A stretch of 41,401 nt of DNA from positions 1 through 41,401 of the forward strand of contig JADCEF010000093.1 of NCBI GenBank assembly GCA_020250445.1, given 5' to 3'. The notes under the pieces are model-generated. The model searched no databases. It worked only from the letters and a program-made list of their open reading frames with translations, and had not been told where the DNA came from. The translations under genes and the position numbers were made by a program. The DNA comes from Rhodobacter sp. GTDB taxonomy: Bacteria; Pseudomonadota; Alphaproteobacteria; Rhodobacterales; Rhodobacteraceae. Below, piece after piece: positions 8,491 to 15,750 of the stretch; the stretch's first letter is position 1, and every line of letters starts with the position of its first letter.

Positions 8491-9417
8491 TCACAGGAAC
8501 CAGGGGTTCGACCAGGCCCGCCTGCCCGCATGATCGATCACCGTCACCCGCACCCAGGGTGAGGCGCGGAACCGCTCCAGCGGGACCCGCGCCGTGGTCA
8601 TCGACTGGCCATGCACCGCCTTTGCCGCCGATCCGGCCCCCTGCACGATCACCGAGCGCACGGCGGAACAGTCCACCTCCACCGCATCGCCCGTGATCCG
8701 CACATCGCGCAAATCCGGCCCCTGCGAGGAATAGAAATGCCCCGCCTTCAGCGCGCCCAGCAGCGCCTCCGGCTCGTTCGCCGCAGCCTTGACCATCACC
8801 CAGCCGCCGAAATGGTCCGGCTCTGAAAAATGGGCGTCATCGGTCGCAATCAGGCTCAGCCGCCGCCCCTCGGTCAGCAGCAGGTCGGCAATGCCGAACC
8901 CGTCGGCCCGGTCGCAGCCTTCGGCGCAGCCGTGGTTGTAGATTTCCACCGCATGGGCCGCCGTGATGCCCCGCGCATCGTCCAGCGTCATCCCGGACCA
9001 TTGCGGATGCGCCACAGCCACAAAGGCCCCGGCGGCCACGGCACGGGCCGCCAGCGCCGCCCCGCTTTCCTGCCCATCGACAGGCAGGAAATCCGGGCTG
9101 TGCGATGGCGCGAAATCCGGCGGCAGGCCGACGGCCAGGATATGCCACAACTCGCCATTGGCCATCGCCCCCGAATGCAGCTCGGCCCCCGGAATCGTTG
9201 TGAAGCTGTTGGTGCGGAAGGGCAATGTGTCGACAATCGGGTAGCCGTAACGGCCGATGAAATGATCGGTCAGCGCCAGAAAGTCATAGCCTTCGGCCCG
9301 GTAGCGGCGGCACACCTCTTCCGGTTCGAGAATGCCGTCGGACCGGGTGGAATGGGTGTGCAGGTTTCCCCGCCAGAAACGGCCGGGGGCGGTGAAGGCG
9401 GGCAGGCTTTGGCTCAT
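8491..9417 (-). CDS. PHP-domain metal-dependent phosphoesterase linked to phnM
   Basis: 308 residues from the ATG at 9417, with GAGGA ahead of it. PHP metal-ligand motifs are visible: HTH at 20-22 with D27, DH at 51-52, E79 and H81, H92, H137, and DDAH at 193-196. These enzymes hold two or three metals and hydrolyse phosphate esters. It lies 38 bases behind phnM on the same strand. A PHP enzyme from Eggerthella is known to hydrolyse the cyclic ribose phosphate made by C-P lyase (PhnPP), so a similar step, replacing PhnP, is the best hypothesis here. The C-terminal third (about 215-308) reads like a beta-rich accessory domain as in CehA-like members. The substrate is inferred from the neighbours only. 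Confidence 0.82.
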   Translation of the reverse strand: MSQSLPAFTAPGRFWRGNLHTHSTRSDGILEPEEVCRRYRAEGYDFLALTDHFIGRYGYPIVDTLPFRTNSFTTIPGAELHSGAMANGELWHILAVGLPPDFAPSHSPDFLPVDGQESGAALAARAVAAGAFVAVAHPQWSGMTLDDARGITAAHAVEIYNHGCAEGCDRADGFGIADLLLTEGRRLSLIATDDAHFSEPDHFGGWVMVKAAANEPEALLGALKAGHFYSSQGPDLRDVRITGDAVEVDCSAVRSVIVQGAGSAAKAVHGQSMTTARVPLERFRASPWVRVTVIDHAGRRAWSNPWFL

Positions 9418-9455
9418 GCTGTCCTCGTTGATGTCAGCGTCTTTGTCCCGTGATC

Positions 9456-10598
9456 TCAGGCCACGCGGTGGCCCGCAACCCATGTTCCGCGCACGACAGC
9501 CGCCTGGCCAAGGCGCGCCACGCGGATCACATCAGCCCGTGCGCCGGGAACCAGCTGCCCCCGGTCTTGCAGCCCCGCCGCCTGTGCCGGTGCCCGTGTT
9601 ACCGTGGCCACGCCGCGCGCAAGGTTGCCCCACAGATCGCCCAGCCGCAACCCGGCCGTCAGCAGCGACGAGGGCACGTAGTCGGAAGAGACGACATCCA
9701 GAAGCCCCGCTTCGGCCAGATCGGCCGCGGCGACATTGCCGGAATGCGACCCGCCCCGGATCAGGTTCGGCGCGCCCATCATCACCTTGATGCCCTGCGC
9801 CTGACAGGCGCGGGCGGCCTCGACCGTGGTCGGGAATTCGGCAAAATGCGCCCCCTGCCGGGCAGATTGGGCAACCTGGTCTTCGGTCGTGTCGTCATGG
9901 CTGGCCAGCACCGCGCCATAGCGCTGCGCCGCCGCAACCGCCGCCGCCTCGTGCAGGTCGCGCATCCGGTCGCCCAGCGCCTTCTGCGCGGCGATATGGC
10001 CATGGAATTCGTCCAGCGAATAGCCGTGCTTGCCCATGACATAGTCCTTGAGCTTTTCCACATCGCGGAACTGCCGCTGGCCGGGGGTGTGGTCCATCAG
10101 GCTGACGATCCCGATGGCATCGGCCGGCCCGAACTTGTCCAGCTCTTCCACCAGGGTTTCCGAACAAACCTCGGCCCGCAGGTGCAGGAAATGGCTGATC
10201 CGCAGCACCCCCTGCCGACGCAGATCCAGAATCTCGTCGGCCAGCGCCCGGGCGTATTCACCGTAGTTCCCCTTGGCCTTCGAGATGACCGACCCCACCC
10301 GAAGCGCATCGAAAACCGTTGTTATGCCGACACTTGCCAGTTCGGCATCATGGGCGATGATCGCGCTGGCGTGGGGCCAGTCGACCTTGGGGCGCGGTTC
10401 GATATGGCGTTCCAGATTGTCGGTGTGCAATTCGACCAGACCGGGCATCACCAGATCACCGCCACAGTCAAGGGCACCCGCAGGCACCGCCGTGCCGGGA
10501 TCGATCGCGCGGATCACGCCGCCGGAAAGATGAAGGCTGCCGCGAAGGGTTTCGTGGGGCAGAACAAGAAGCGCATTGGCAAAGATGGTGTCAGACAT
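9456..10598 (-). CDS. phnM: Alpha-D-ribose 1-methylphosphonate 5-triphosphate diphosphatase
   Basis: 380 residues of the amidohydrolase superfamily, full length for PhnM. This enzyme removes pyrophosphate from ribose methylphosphonate triphosphate to give the substrate of C-P lyase. Diagnostic blocks: PGLVELHTDNLERH around 52-65 with H58 and D60, RISHFLHLRAE with H136 and H139, SLMDHTPGQRQF at 166-177, LASHDDTTE with H234, and VVSSDYVPSSL with D296. It is first of two minus-strand genes (phnM, PHP) and is divergent from the DUF1045 gene, with a Pho-box-like site between. No phnGHIJKL is in the window, so the lyase core must lie elsewhere or be absent. Confidence 0.93.
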   Translation of the reverse strand: MSDTIFANALLVLPHETLRGSLHLSGGVIRAIDPGTAVPAGALDCGGDLVMPGLVELHTDNLERHIEPRPKVDWPHASAIIAHDAELASVGITTVFDALRVGSVISKAKGNYGEYARALADEILDLRRQGVLRISHFLHLRAEVCSETLVEELDKFGPADAIGIVSLMDHTPGQRQFRDVEKLKDYVMGKHGYSLDEFHGHIAAQKALGDRMRDLHEAAAVAAAQRYGAVLASHDDTTEDQVAQSARQGAHFAEFPTTVEAARACQAQGIKVMMGAPNLIRGGSHSGNVAAADLAEAGLLDVVSSDYVPSSLLTAGLRLGDLWGNLARGVATVTRAPAQAAGLQDRGQLVPGARADVIRVARLGQAAVVRGTWVAGHRVA

Positions 10599-10642
10599 GA
10601 AGATTCCTTGACGCAGGCCAGACAGCGCTCAATGACAGTGTC

Positions 10643-10660
10643 CTGTCACAGGACTGTGAC
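10643..10660 (+). promoter_or_regulatory. Pho-box-like PhoB site between phnM and the DUF1045 gene
   Basis: CTGTCAC-AGGA-CTGTGAC is a 7+4+7 direct repeat with the 11-base period of a Pho box (consensus CTGTCAT twice). It overlaps a perfect dyad, GTCCTGT-c-ACAGGAC, at 10640-10654, and the minus strand carries an exact CTGTCAT at 10638-10632 facing phnM. Phosphonate genes are usually under PhoB control, so the place suits the site. Binding is inferred from spacing and context. Confidence 0.6.
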
Positions 10661-10683
10661 GCCGCATCCATAAAAGCGACATC

Positions 10684-11373
10684 ATGACAGACTTTCATCG
10701 CTATGCCATCTATTGGGCGCCGCAGGCGGGCCAACTTGCCGATCTGACAGCGGCGTGGCTGGGCTGGGATGCCGCAGCCGGGCGGCGCGTGCCCCATCCG
10801 CAGCTTGCCGACCTGCCCCGCACCGCCGCCGAGTTGACCGAGACGCCGCGCAAATACGGATTTCACGGCACGATCAAGCCGCCGTTCCGCCTGGCCCCCG
10901 GCCGGACGGCCGAAGGCCTGCACCGGGCGGCGGCCGATCTTTGCGCAGCGCTGCCCCCGGTCACGCTTGCGGGCCTGTCGCTGCACAGGCTGGGCGGGTT
11001 CGTCGCCCTGACGCCGGAGGGCGACCAGGGGGACCTGGCCGGTCTTGCGGCCCGTGTTGTCGAAGGTCTGGATCCGTTCCGCGCGCCCCCGGATGCCGCC
11101 GAGATCGCCCGCCGCAGGCCAGAGCGGCTGACCGACCGGCAGCGCGGCCATCTGGCGCGCTGGGGCTACCCCTATGTGATGGAAGAATTCCGCTTCCATC
11201 TGACGCTGACCGGGGACTTGCCCGATGCTGATGCAGCCCAGGTCGCCGCCGTGCTTGATCCCTTGCTGCGCCCGGTCCTGCCGCGCCCCTTCCATGTGGG
11301 CAGCCTGTGCCTGTTCGGCCAGGGGGACGACGGGATGTTCCGGCTGCTGCACCGCTATGCGCTTTCGGGCTGA
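10684..11373 (+). CDS. DUF1045 phosphonate-metabolism protein (2H phosphoesterase fold)
   Basis: 229 residues. The protein has the two H-x-T motifs of the 2H phosphoesterase superfamily, HGT at 61-63 (YGFHGTIKPPF) and HLT at 172-174 (FRFHLTLTG), about 110 residues apart. DUF1045 proteins are regular members of alphaproteobacterial phosphonate operons, often beside phnM and phnN; their reaction is not established as far as I know. The 2H fold suggests opening of a cyclic phosphate or cleavage of a phosphoester on a ribose intermediate. The ATG at 10684 has only a weak ribosome-binding site. It is divergent from phnM and probably shares its control region. Confidence 0.88.
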   Translation: MTDFHRYAIYWAPQAGQLADLTAAWLGWDAAAGRRVPHPQLADLPRTAAELTETPRKYGFHGTIKPPFRLAPGRTAEGLHRAAADLCAALPPVTLAGLSLHRLGGFVALTPEGDQGDLAGLAARVVEGLDPFRAPPDAAEIARRRPERLTDRQRGHLARWGYPYVMEEFRFHLTLTGDLPDADAAQVAAVLDPLLRPVLPRPFHVGSLCLFGQGDDGMFRLLHRYALSG

Positions 11374-11404
11374 ACGGGCTGGCGCTGTTCGCGATCACGC
11401 ATTG

Positions 11405-12364
11405 TCACAGCCAGTTCTTCCATTTGAAGAACAGATAGGTGCCGACCGCCGAGGCAACCATCAGGCCCAGCGCCATCGGATAGCCCCAGCCTTGGTCCAG
11501 CTCCGGCATCGCACGGAAGTTCATGCCATAGACCGAGGCGATCAGCGTGGGCGGCAGGAACAGCACCGCAACGACCGACACGATGCGGACTGTGGAGTTC
11601 TGCACCAGGTTGACCATCCCCAGCGTCGCATCCGATGCCAGCGCGACGCGGGTCGAGACGAAATCCGCATGCACCTCCAGCGCCTGAATGTCGCGCAGCA
11701 GGGCCTTGACCACCGGACGCAGGCCATCGGACGTGCCGCGCTCGGCCATCGACTGCCCCAGAAACCCGATCGCGCGTTCCAGCGTCAGCAGCGACAGGCG
11801 CACGCGCCCCACCAGATCGCCCACGCGCCCGACGTTCTGCAGCGCGTCCTGCAGAACCTCTGACCGTTTCGCCTGGTCCGGGTCGTAGACCGATCTGGTG
11901 ACGGCATCCAGCGACGTGCCCGTTCCTTCCAGCAGATCGGCCAGCCGCCCGACAATCTCTTCCATCAGGCCCAGAAAGACGCGTTCGGTGGACGAGCATC
12001 CGGGGCCGACCTTGTCGGCACGTGTGGGATAGGTCTCGAACGGGCGCGGCGCGTGATGCCGGACGGTTACCAGACGCTCCGGCGTCAGGATGAAGGTGAC
12101 AGGGCCGGTCTGCGGCGCCTTGGTTTCCGACAGGCCCGGCAGGACGACGGTCATGTAATCCACGCCGCCTTCGCGGTACAGACGGTTGGAGATTTCGATC
12201 TCCTCCATGTCTTCCAGGGTGGGAACATCGACCCCCAAAGCCGCAACAGCCTGAACCTGCGCGGGCATCGGCCGGTACAGATCGATCCAGATCGCATCCT
12301 GAAGCCGGTCGGAAACCGCCAGTTGTTCCAGGTGCCCGGCAGACTGACGATAGGCGAAAAGCAT
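11405..12364 (-). CDS. corA: CorA-family divalent metal transporter
   Basis: 319 residues from the ATG at 12364 (GGGA upstream); the frame stays open much further 5' but only with unlikely sequence. The long N-terminal cytoplasmic domain begins MLFAYRQSAG and carries a mixed alpha/beta part and long helices (about 110-255). Two membrane helices follow at about 260-278 and 292-312, with the signature GMN loop at 280-282 (SVYGMNF) between them. The short charged tail FKWKNWL is typical. CorA forms a pentameric channel for Mg2+ (also Co2+ or Ni2+); some relatives export zinc. It converges with the DUF1045 gene, 31 bases away. Confidence 0.92.
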   Translation of the reverse strand: MLFAYRQSAGHLEQLAVSDRLQDAIWIDLYRPMPAQVQAVAALGVDVPTLEDMEEIEISNRLYREGGVDYMTVVLPGLSETKAPQTGPVTFILTPERLVTVRHHAPRPFETYPTRADKVGPGCSSTERVFLGLMEEIVGRLADLLEGTGTSLDAVTRSVYDPDQAKRSEVLQDALQNVGRVGDLVGRVRLSLLTLERAIGFLGQSMAERGTSDGLRPVVKALLRDIQALEVHADFVSTRVALASDATLGMVNLVQNSTVRIVSVVAVLFLPPTLIASVYGMNFRAMPELDQGWGYPMALGLMVASAVGTYLFFKWKNWL

Positions 12365-12872
12365 CGGCCGGTCCCTGCATGGCGGAAGTTCCCGCCCTTG
12401 CCTAGCGCGATGCCGCCGCCTGTCCAAGGCCTGATCCGCCGTGGTGGCAAGGCTTGCGAAGGCCGCCTGTCCGGCGAGGGGCAATCTTGCGCCGAAACCC
12501 GTGCGCCTGCGCCCCGACTGGCCGGCAAACCCGGCCGACCCAAGGCCGGTGTGGCGCGAAGGACGGTGTTCTTGCCGCTTTCCCCTGATGGCCGGACGGG
12601 CCGCCTTTCTGTCTGCCCGGTATTGCGCCGGGCGATGATTCGGGTGCTTGCCGACGGCACGGCCAGGCCGGGCGGGCGGCTGATCGACACCGGCACCGAA
12701 GACCGGGCCTGACCTGCGCGGCAGCGGCCGGACGCTTCGGCATCCGGGTGCGGCTGTCCTGCACCGTGTTGGTGAAAGTTTCATCCCGGATGCCGCGCGG
12801 GCTTGCCCTGAGCGCAAAGCGCGATAGCTGGCGCGGCATGGGATGGCGCGGCGGCGGGGCCGTGGAGACGGG
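12365..12872. other. Intergenic stretch with no convincing gene
   Basis: 508 bases between the divergent corA and flavin reductase genes. Frames are open on both strands because of the high GC content, but none has a plausible start and family resemblance together. The only notable structure is the long inverted repeat at 12738-12795, listed separately. The stretch should hold both promoters, though I cannot place their -35/-10 elements with confidence. Confidence 0.5.
12738..12795 (+). promoter_or_regulatory. 11-bp inverted repeat with inner palindrome upstream of flavin reductase
   Basis: CGGCATCCGGG at 12738-12748 and CCCGGATGCCG at 12785-12795 are perfectly complementary and 36 bases apart. 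The loop holds the odd-length palindrome TGAAA-g-TTTCA at 12773-12783. The element ends 77 bases before the flavin reductase ATG. It could be a two-part operator or a leader RNA stem. It does not show the conserved FMN riboswitch motifs. Confidence 0.4.
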
Positions 12873-13373
12873 ATGCCTGACACACACCTGACGGCAGAAA
12901 CGACCGATGCCCGGGCATTCCGCGATGCCCTAGGGCGCTTTGCCACGGGCATCACCGTTGTCACCATTGCCACGCGGGATGGCCCGATGGGCTTTACGGC
13001 GAACAGTTTTGCCAGTGTCTCGCTGGACCCGCCGCTGGTTCTGTGGTCGCCCGCCCGGTCTGCGGCCCGCTTTCCTTACTATGCCGCAGCCCGGCATTAT
13101 TCGATTCACGTCCTTGGAGCCGAGCAGAGCGACCTGAGCAGGCGTTTCGTGCGCGGCGGGGCCGGATTCGACGGATTGGCGCATGAGACGGACGCGAATG
13201 GCGTGCCGGTTCTGCCGCAGGCGCTGGCGCGGTTCGATTGCCTTCAGGTGGCCACGCATGACGGCGGCGATCATCTGATCATCGTCGGGCGGGTGCTGCG
13301 CGTTTCGGCACGGCCCGGCCAGCCCCTGCTGTTCAGCCAGGGGGAATACGGGCGCTTTGCCCCGGGCCTGTAG
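12873..13373 (+). CDS. Flavin reductase-like domain protein
   Basis: 166 residues. It starts at the ATG at 12873, with GGAG seven bases upstream, rather than at the ATG 30 bases earlier, which lacks a site. The fold is the FMN-binding split barrel of the flavin reductase family: FRDALGRFATGITVVT, then MGFTANSFASVSLDPPLVLWSPA and HYSIHVLGAEQSDLSRRF, ending in a glycine-rich tail. Such proteins pass electrons from NAD(P)H to free FMN or FAD for a partner monooxygenase. No monooxygenase is next to it, so its partner is unknown. Its TAG stop is followed by CAGGCTGC, nearly identical to the sequence after the pheA stop on the opposite strand beyond the repeat island. Confidence 0.88.
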   Translation: MPDTHLTAETTDARAFRDALGRFATGITVVTIATRDGPMGFTANSFASVSLDPPLVLWSPARSAARFPYYAAARHYSIHVLGAEQSDLSRRFVRGGAGFDGLAHETDANGVPVLPQALARFDCLQVATHDGGDHLIIVGRVLRVSARPGQPLLFSQGEYGRFAPGL

Positions 13374-13486
13374 CAGGCTGCGGCACGGCGGGGACGGAAC
13401 GCGACCGATGATGCCCTGGGCGAAGATGACCAACCGGAATGCCTGACAGGGTGCTGAACAAACCTTCGCGCCGCTCGTGGCGCTGT

Positions 13487-13705
13487 GGCAGGGGCGATGG
13501 CCCTGGCCAGAGAGAGCGGGCATCCCGGAGAACTCCTCTCCGGGCGGGATCAGGAAACGCGAGCCGCGTTTCCCCCGCCCGCGCGGCACGGTTGCCTGTA
13601 GATCGGTCGGTCCAGGCACCACGAAAGGCCAGCGCCCGACCCGGCGGGTGCAAAGCGCCCGCCGGTGGCGGGGCGGGCGCTGGCCGGGGGCTTTGGCCCC
13701 CGGCC
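13487..13705 (-). repeat. Modular hairpin repeat, copy B
   Basis: Same unit as copy A in reverse orientation: hairpin 4 at 13487-13507 (degenerate right arm), hairpin 3 at 13553-13573 (GGAAACGCG-agc-CGCGTTTCC, a perfect 9-bp stem), the nested GGCCAGCGCCCG / CGGGCGCTGGCC stem in the middle, and hairpin 1 at 13682-13705. It is in tandem with copy C. Confidence 0.85.
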
Positions 13706-13730
13706 GGTCCTGATGCCAGCGCAGCGCTGT

Positions 13731-13926
13731 GGCAGGGGCGATGGCCCCTGCCAGAGAAGCGGGGGCAGGGCTGTCGCCTGTTCGGGCAGGACCGGGAAAC
13801 GCGAGCCGCGTTTCCCCCGACCGCCCGGGACGCTGCCCCGTAGACCGGCACATCCTGAACCAACGAAAGGCCAGCGCCCGCCGGGGGCGGGGCGGGCGTT
13901 GGCTGGGGGCTTTGGCCCCCGGCTGG
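13731..13926 (-). repeat. Modular hairpin repeat, copy C
   Basis: Reverse orientation, tandem with B at a period of about 219-244 bases. Hairpin 4 at 13731-13752 is a near-perfect 9-bp stem (GGCAGGGGC / GCCCCTGCC type), hairpin 3 at 13795-13815 is identical to that of copy B, hairpin 1 is at 13905-13920. The inner part of hairpin 2 is shortened compared with A, B and D. Confidence 0.85.
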
Positions 13927-13935
13927 ACAAGGATC

Positions 13936-13972
13936 AGCGTAGCGCTGTTGCAGGGGCGATGGCCCCTGCCAG
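13936..13972 (-). repeat. Partial third unit: hairpin 4 only
   Basis: AGCG-AGCGCTG context followed by GCAGGGGC-GATG-GCCCCTGC at 13950-13969, the same hairpin 4 as in the other copies. Similarity stops after this hairpin, so the tandem array ends with a partial unit. Confidence 0.75.
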
Positions 13973-14054
13973 GATGCACAAGGCGCGCGGGGCGGAAGGG
14001 GTTCCAGCTATGCGCCCAGGCAACCCCTGAGGGCGGCACTTTTTCAGCACCCTG

Positions 14055-14900
14055 CTAACCCCGGCGACGGTCGGCGGGGTAGACGCCAAGGATATTCACC
14101 GCGTTGGTGAAATAGCCCAGCTCCTCCAGCGCGCGGGCGACGTTGGCGTCATCGGGGTGGCCTTCGATGTCGGCATAGAATTCGGTTGCGGTAAAGGACC
14201 CGCCGACCATGTAGCTTTCCAGCTTGGTCATGTTCACGCCATTGGTGGCAAAGCCGCCCAGCGCCTTGTAAAGGGCCGCCGGGATGTTGCGCACCCGGAA
14301 GGTGAAGCTGGTCATCATGCCGCCGTCGCCGCGCCGGTTCAGGTCCGGCCGGGGCGACATGACCAGAAAGCGCGTGGTGTTGTTTGCCTGATCCTCGATC
14401 TGCCGCGCCAGAACGTTAAGGCCGTAGATTTCGCCCGCCAGTTCCGAGGCCAGCGCAGCAAGTGACGGATCGCCCCGTTCGGCAACAAACCTGGCCGACC
14501 CGGCCGTATCCGCGCCGGTCACCGCCGTGAGACCGTGCGCGCGCAGGAATTCGCGGCACTGGCCCAGCAGCATCGTGTGGCTCATTGCCGATCTGACAGC
14601 CGCCAGCGGCGTGCCGGGCAGGGCCAGCAGGTTGATATGCACCCGCACGAAGGCTTCATCGATGATGTGCAGCCCCGAGCCGGGCAGCAGCGAATGGATA
14701 TCGGCAACCCGGCCATAGGTGGAGTTTTCCACCGGCAGCATGGCAAGGTCCGCCTCACCCTTGCGCACCGCTTCGATGGCGTCTTCGAAGGTGCGGCAGG
14801 GCAGGGCTTCCATGCCGGGGCGCGCCAGGCGGCAGGCCTCGTGCGAATAGGCACCCGGTTCACCCTGAAACGCGATGCGTCCGGTTGGTTGGGCGGTCAT
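14055..14900 (-). CDS. pheA: Prephenate dehydratase
   Basis: 281 residues, a monofunctional dehydratase that turns prephenate into phenylpyruvate in phenylalanine synthesis. The two-lobe catalytic part runs from about 7 to 185, with GEPGAYSHEA, PVENS (56-60) and the catalytic TRF at 176-178. A C-terminal ACT domain (about 198-275), which normally binds phenylalanine for feedback control, follows; its usual ESRP motif reads ESYM here. No chorismate mutase domain is fused. The TAG stop directly touches the inverted repeat of the hairpin island, so the pheA message probably reads into it. It is divergent from cycM. Confidence 0.96.
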   Translation of the reverse strand: MTAQPTGRIAFQGEPGAYSHEACRLARPGMEALPCRTFEDAIEAVRKGEADLAMLPVENSTYGRVADIHSLLPGSGLHIIDEAFVRVHINLLALPGTPLAAVRSAMSHTMLLGQCREFLRAHGLTAVTGADTAGSARFVAERGDPSLAALASELAGEIYGLNVLARQIEDQANNTTRFLVMSPRPDLNRRGDGGMMTSFTFRVRNIPAALYKALGGFATNGVNMTKLESYMVGGSFTATEFYADIEGHPDDANVARALEELGYFTNAVNILGVYPADRRRG

Positions 14901-14979
14901 GGCAGCTCCGTTTGCTGGCGGGTCCGGGCATTTCGGGCAGGTCCGGTGCCCCAGGGGCGTTTCGTCGCGCTACTACACC

Positions 14980-15009
14980 TTGAAACCGGGCAGGGGAAGC
15001 GGGTAGATA
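14980..15009 (+). promoter_or_regulatory. Candidate cycM promoter
   Basis: TTGAAA at 14980-14985 and TAGATA at 15004-15009 stand 18 bases apart, acceptable for a housekeeping promoter. The -10 element sits inside a small dyad, GCGGGT-agat-ACCCGC (14999-15014). The coding start of cycM is 35 bases downstream. Confidence 0.35.
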
Positions 15010-15043
15010 CCCGCGCGGAGCGACAACCAGGGAACCGGCCGAG

Positions 15044-15565
15044 ATGTTCGATACGATGACCTTCACCAAGACGCTGGGCGCGTTCTGCGGATCGCTGCTG
15101 GTCTTTCTTTTGATCAGTTGGGCCGGTTCTGCGCTGTTCTACACGGGCGGCGGGCATGGCGGCGCGGCGGAAGAACAGGCCTATGTGATCGATACCGGCG
15201 AGGGCGAGGCGACAGCGGAAGTTGCCGACGCCGGCCCTGCGTTTGCCGAGGTTTATGCCGCCGCAGACGCCAGCGCGGGCGAAAAGGTATTTGCAAAGTG
15301 CAAGGCCTGCCACAAGATGGATGGCACGGATGGCACCGGGCCGCACCTGAATGGCGTTGTGGACCGTGCCAAGGCGGCGGTTGCGGGCTTTGGCTATTCC
15401 GAAGCGATCCTTGCGGTGGCCGACCAGGCGTGGACACCCGAAAACCTGAACGGCTTTCTGGAAAACCCCAAGGGCTACATGCCCGGCACGAAGATGAGCT
15501 TTGCCGGCCTGCCCAAGGTGGAAGACCGCGCGAATGTCATCGCCTATCTTGCGTCAGTTCCCTGA
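15044..15565 (+). CDS. cycM: Membrane-anchored cytochrome c (CycM / c552 type)
   Basis: 173 residues. An uncleaved N-terminal membrane helix (about 10-33) is followed by an acidic and Ala-rich linker (to about 75) and one class I cytochrome c domain. The heme site is CKACH at 86-90, and the axial methionine is probably M151 in GTKMSF. In Paracoccus and Rhodobacter such anchored cytochromes carry electrons from the bc1 complex to terminal oxidases. A role feeding the cbb3 or aa3 oxidase is inferred. An in-frame ATG at 15056 is possible, but the first ATG gives the usual N-terminus. A strong terminator follows. Confidence 0.9.
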   Translation: MFDTMTFTKTLGAFCGSLLVFLLISWAGSALFYTGGGHGGAAEEQAYVIDTGEGEATAEVADAGPAFAEVYAAADASAGEKVFAKCKACHKMDGTDGTGPHLNGVVDRAKAAVAGFGYSEAILAVADQAWTPENLNGFLENPKGYMPGTKMSFAGLPKVEDRANVIAYLASVP

Positions 15566-15592
15566 CGGATCGGGCATGATCGCGCCTGTCAC

Positions 15593-15615
15593 GGCCGCCC
15601 CAGGGGGCGGCCTTT
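15593..15615 (+). terminator. Rho-independent terminator of cycM
   Basis: GGCCGCCCC-ag-GGGGCGGCC (15593-15612) followed by TTT, 28 bases after the cycM stop. The stem is perfect, though the T-run is short. Confidence 0.75.
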
Positions 15616-15750
15616 GTCATTGCGGCTCACGCCGGGGACACAAGCGCGCGACCGGCGTCGCCATTGCGCTCAGGACCATCGACAAACGGCGATTTCCCGT
15701 CAATTAGTTGGCAAAGCGGCGCGGGCCGCCAGTTGAAAGGGAGTTGCCGG

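Larger units (their letters stand above)
13447..14054. mobile_element. Repeat island bounded by perfect 12-bp inverted repeats (MITE-like)
   Basis: CAGGGTGCTGAA at 13447-13458 and TTCAGCACCCTG at 14043-14054 are exact reverse complements and enclose copies B and C of the hairpin repeat plus a third partial unit. No transposase is inside. Just outside, CTGA (left) and CTAA (right) agree at three of four bases, short of a clean target duplication. The right end abuts the pheA stop codon exactly. A non-autonomous, MITE-like element is the simplest reading, but the hairpin units outside this window copy (A and D) do not show these ends. Confidence 0.5.

Noticed and set aside
9450-10673. 407-residue plus-strand frame opposite phnM
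   Set aside because: Shadow of phnM, which has all family motifs on the minus strand.
12700-12872. FMN riboswitch upstream of flavin reductase
   Set aside because: The conserved RFN core motifs are absent; only the dyads described above are present.
13447-14054. CRISPR array
   Set aside because: Units are ~220 bases with internal hairpins, no short identical repeats with unique spacers, and no cas genes.
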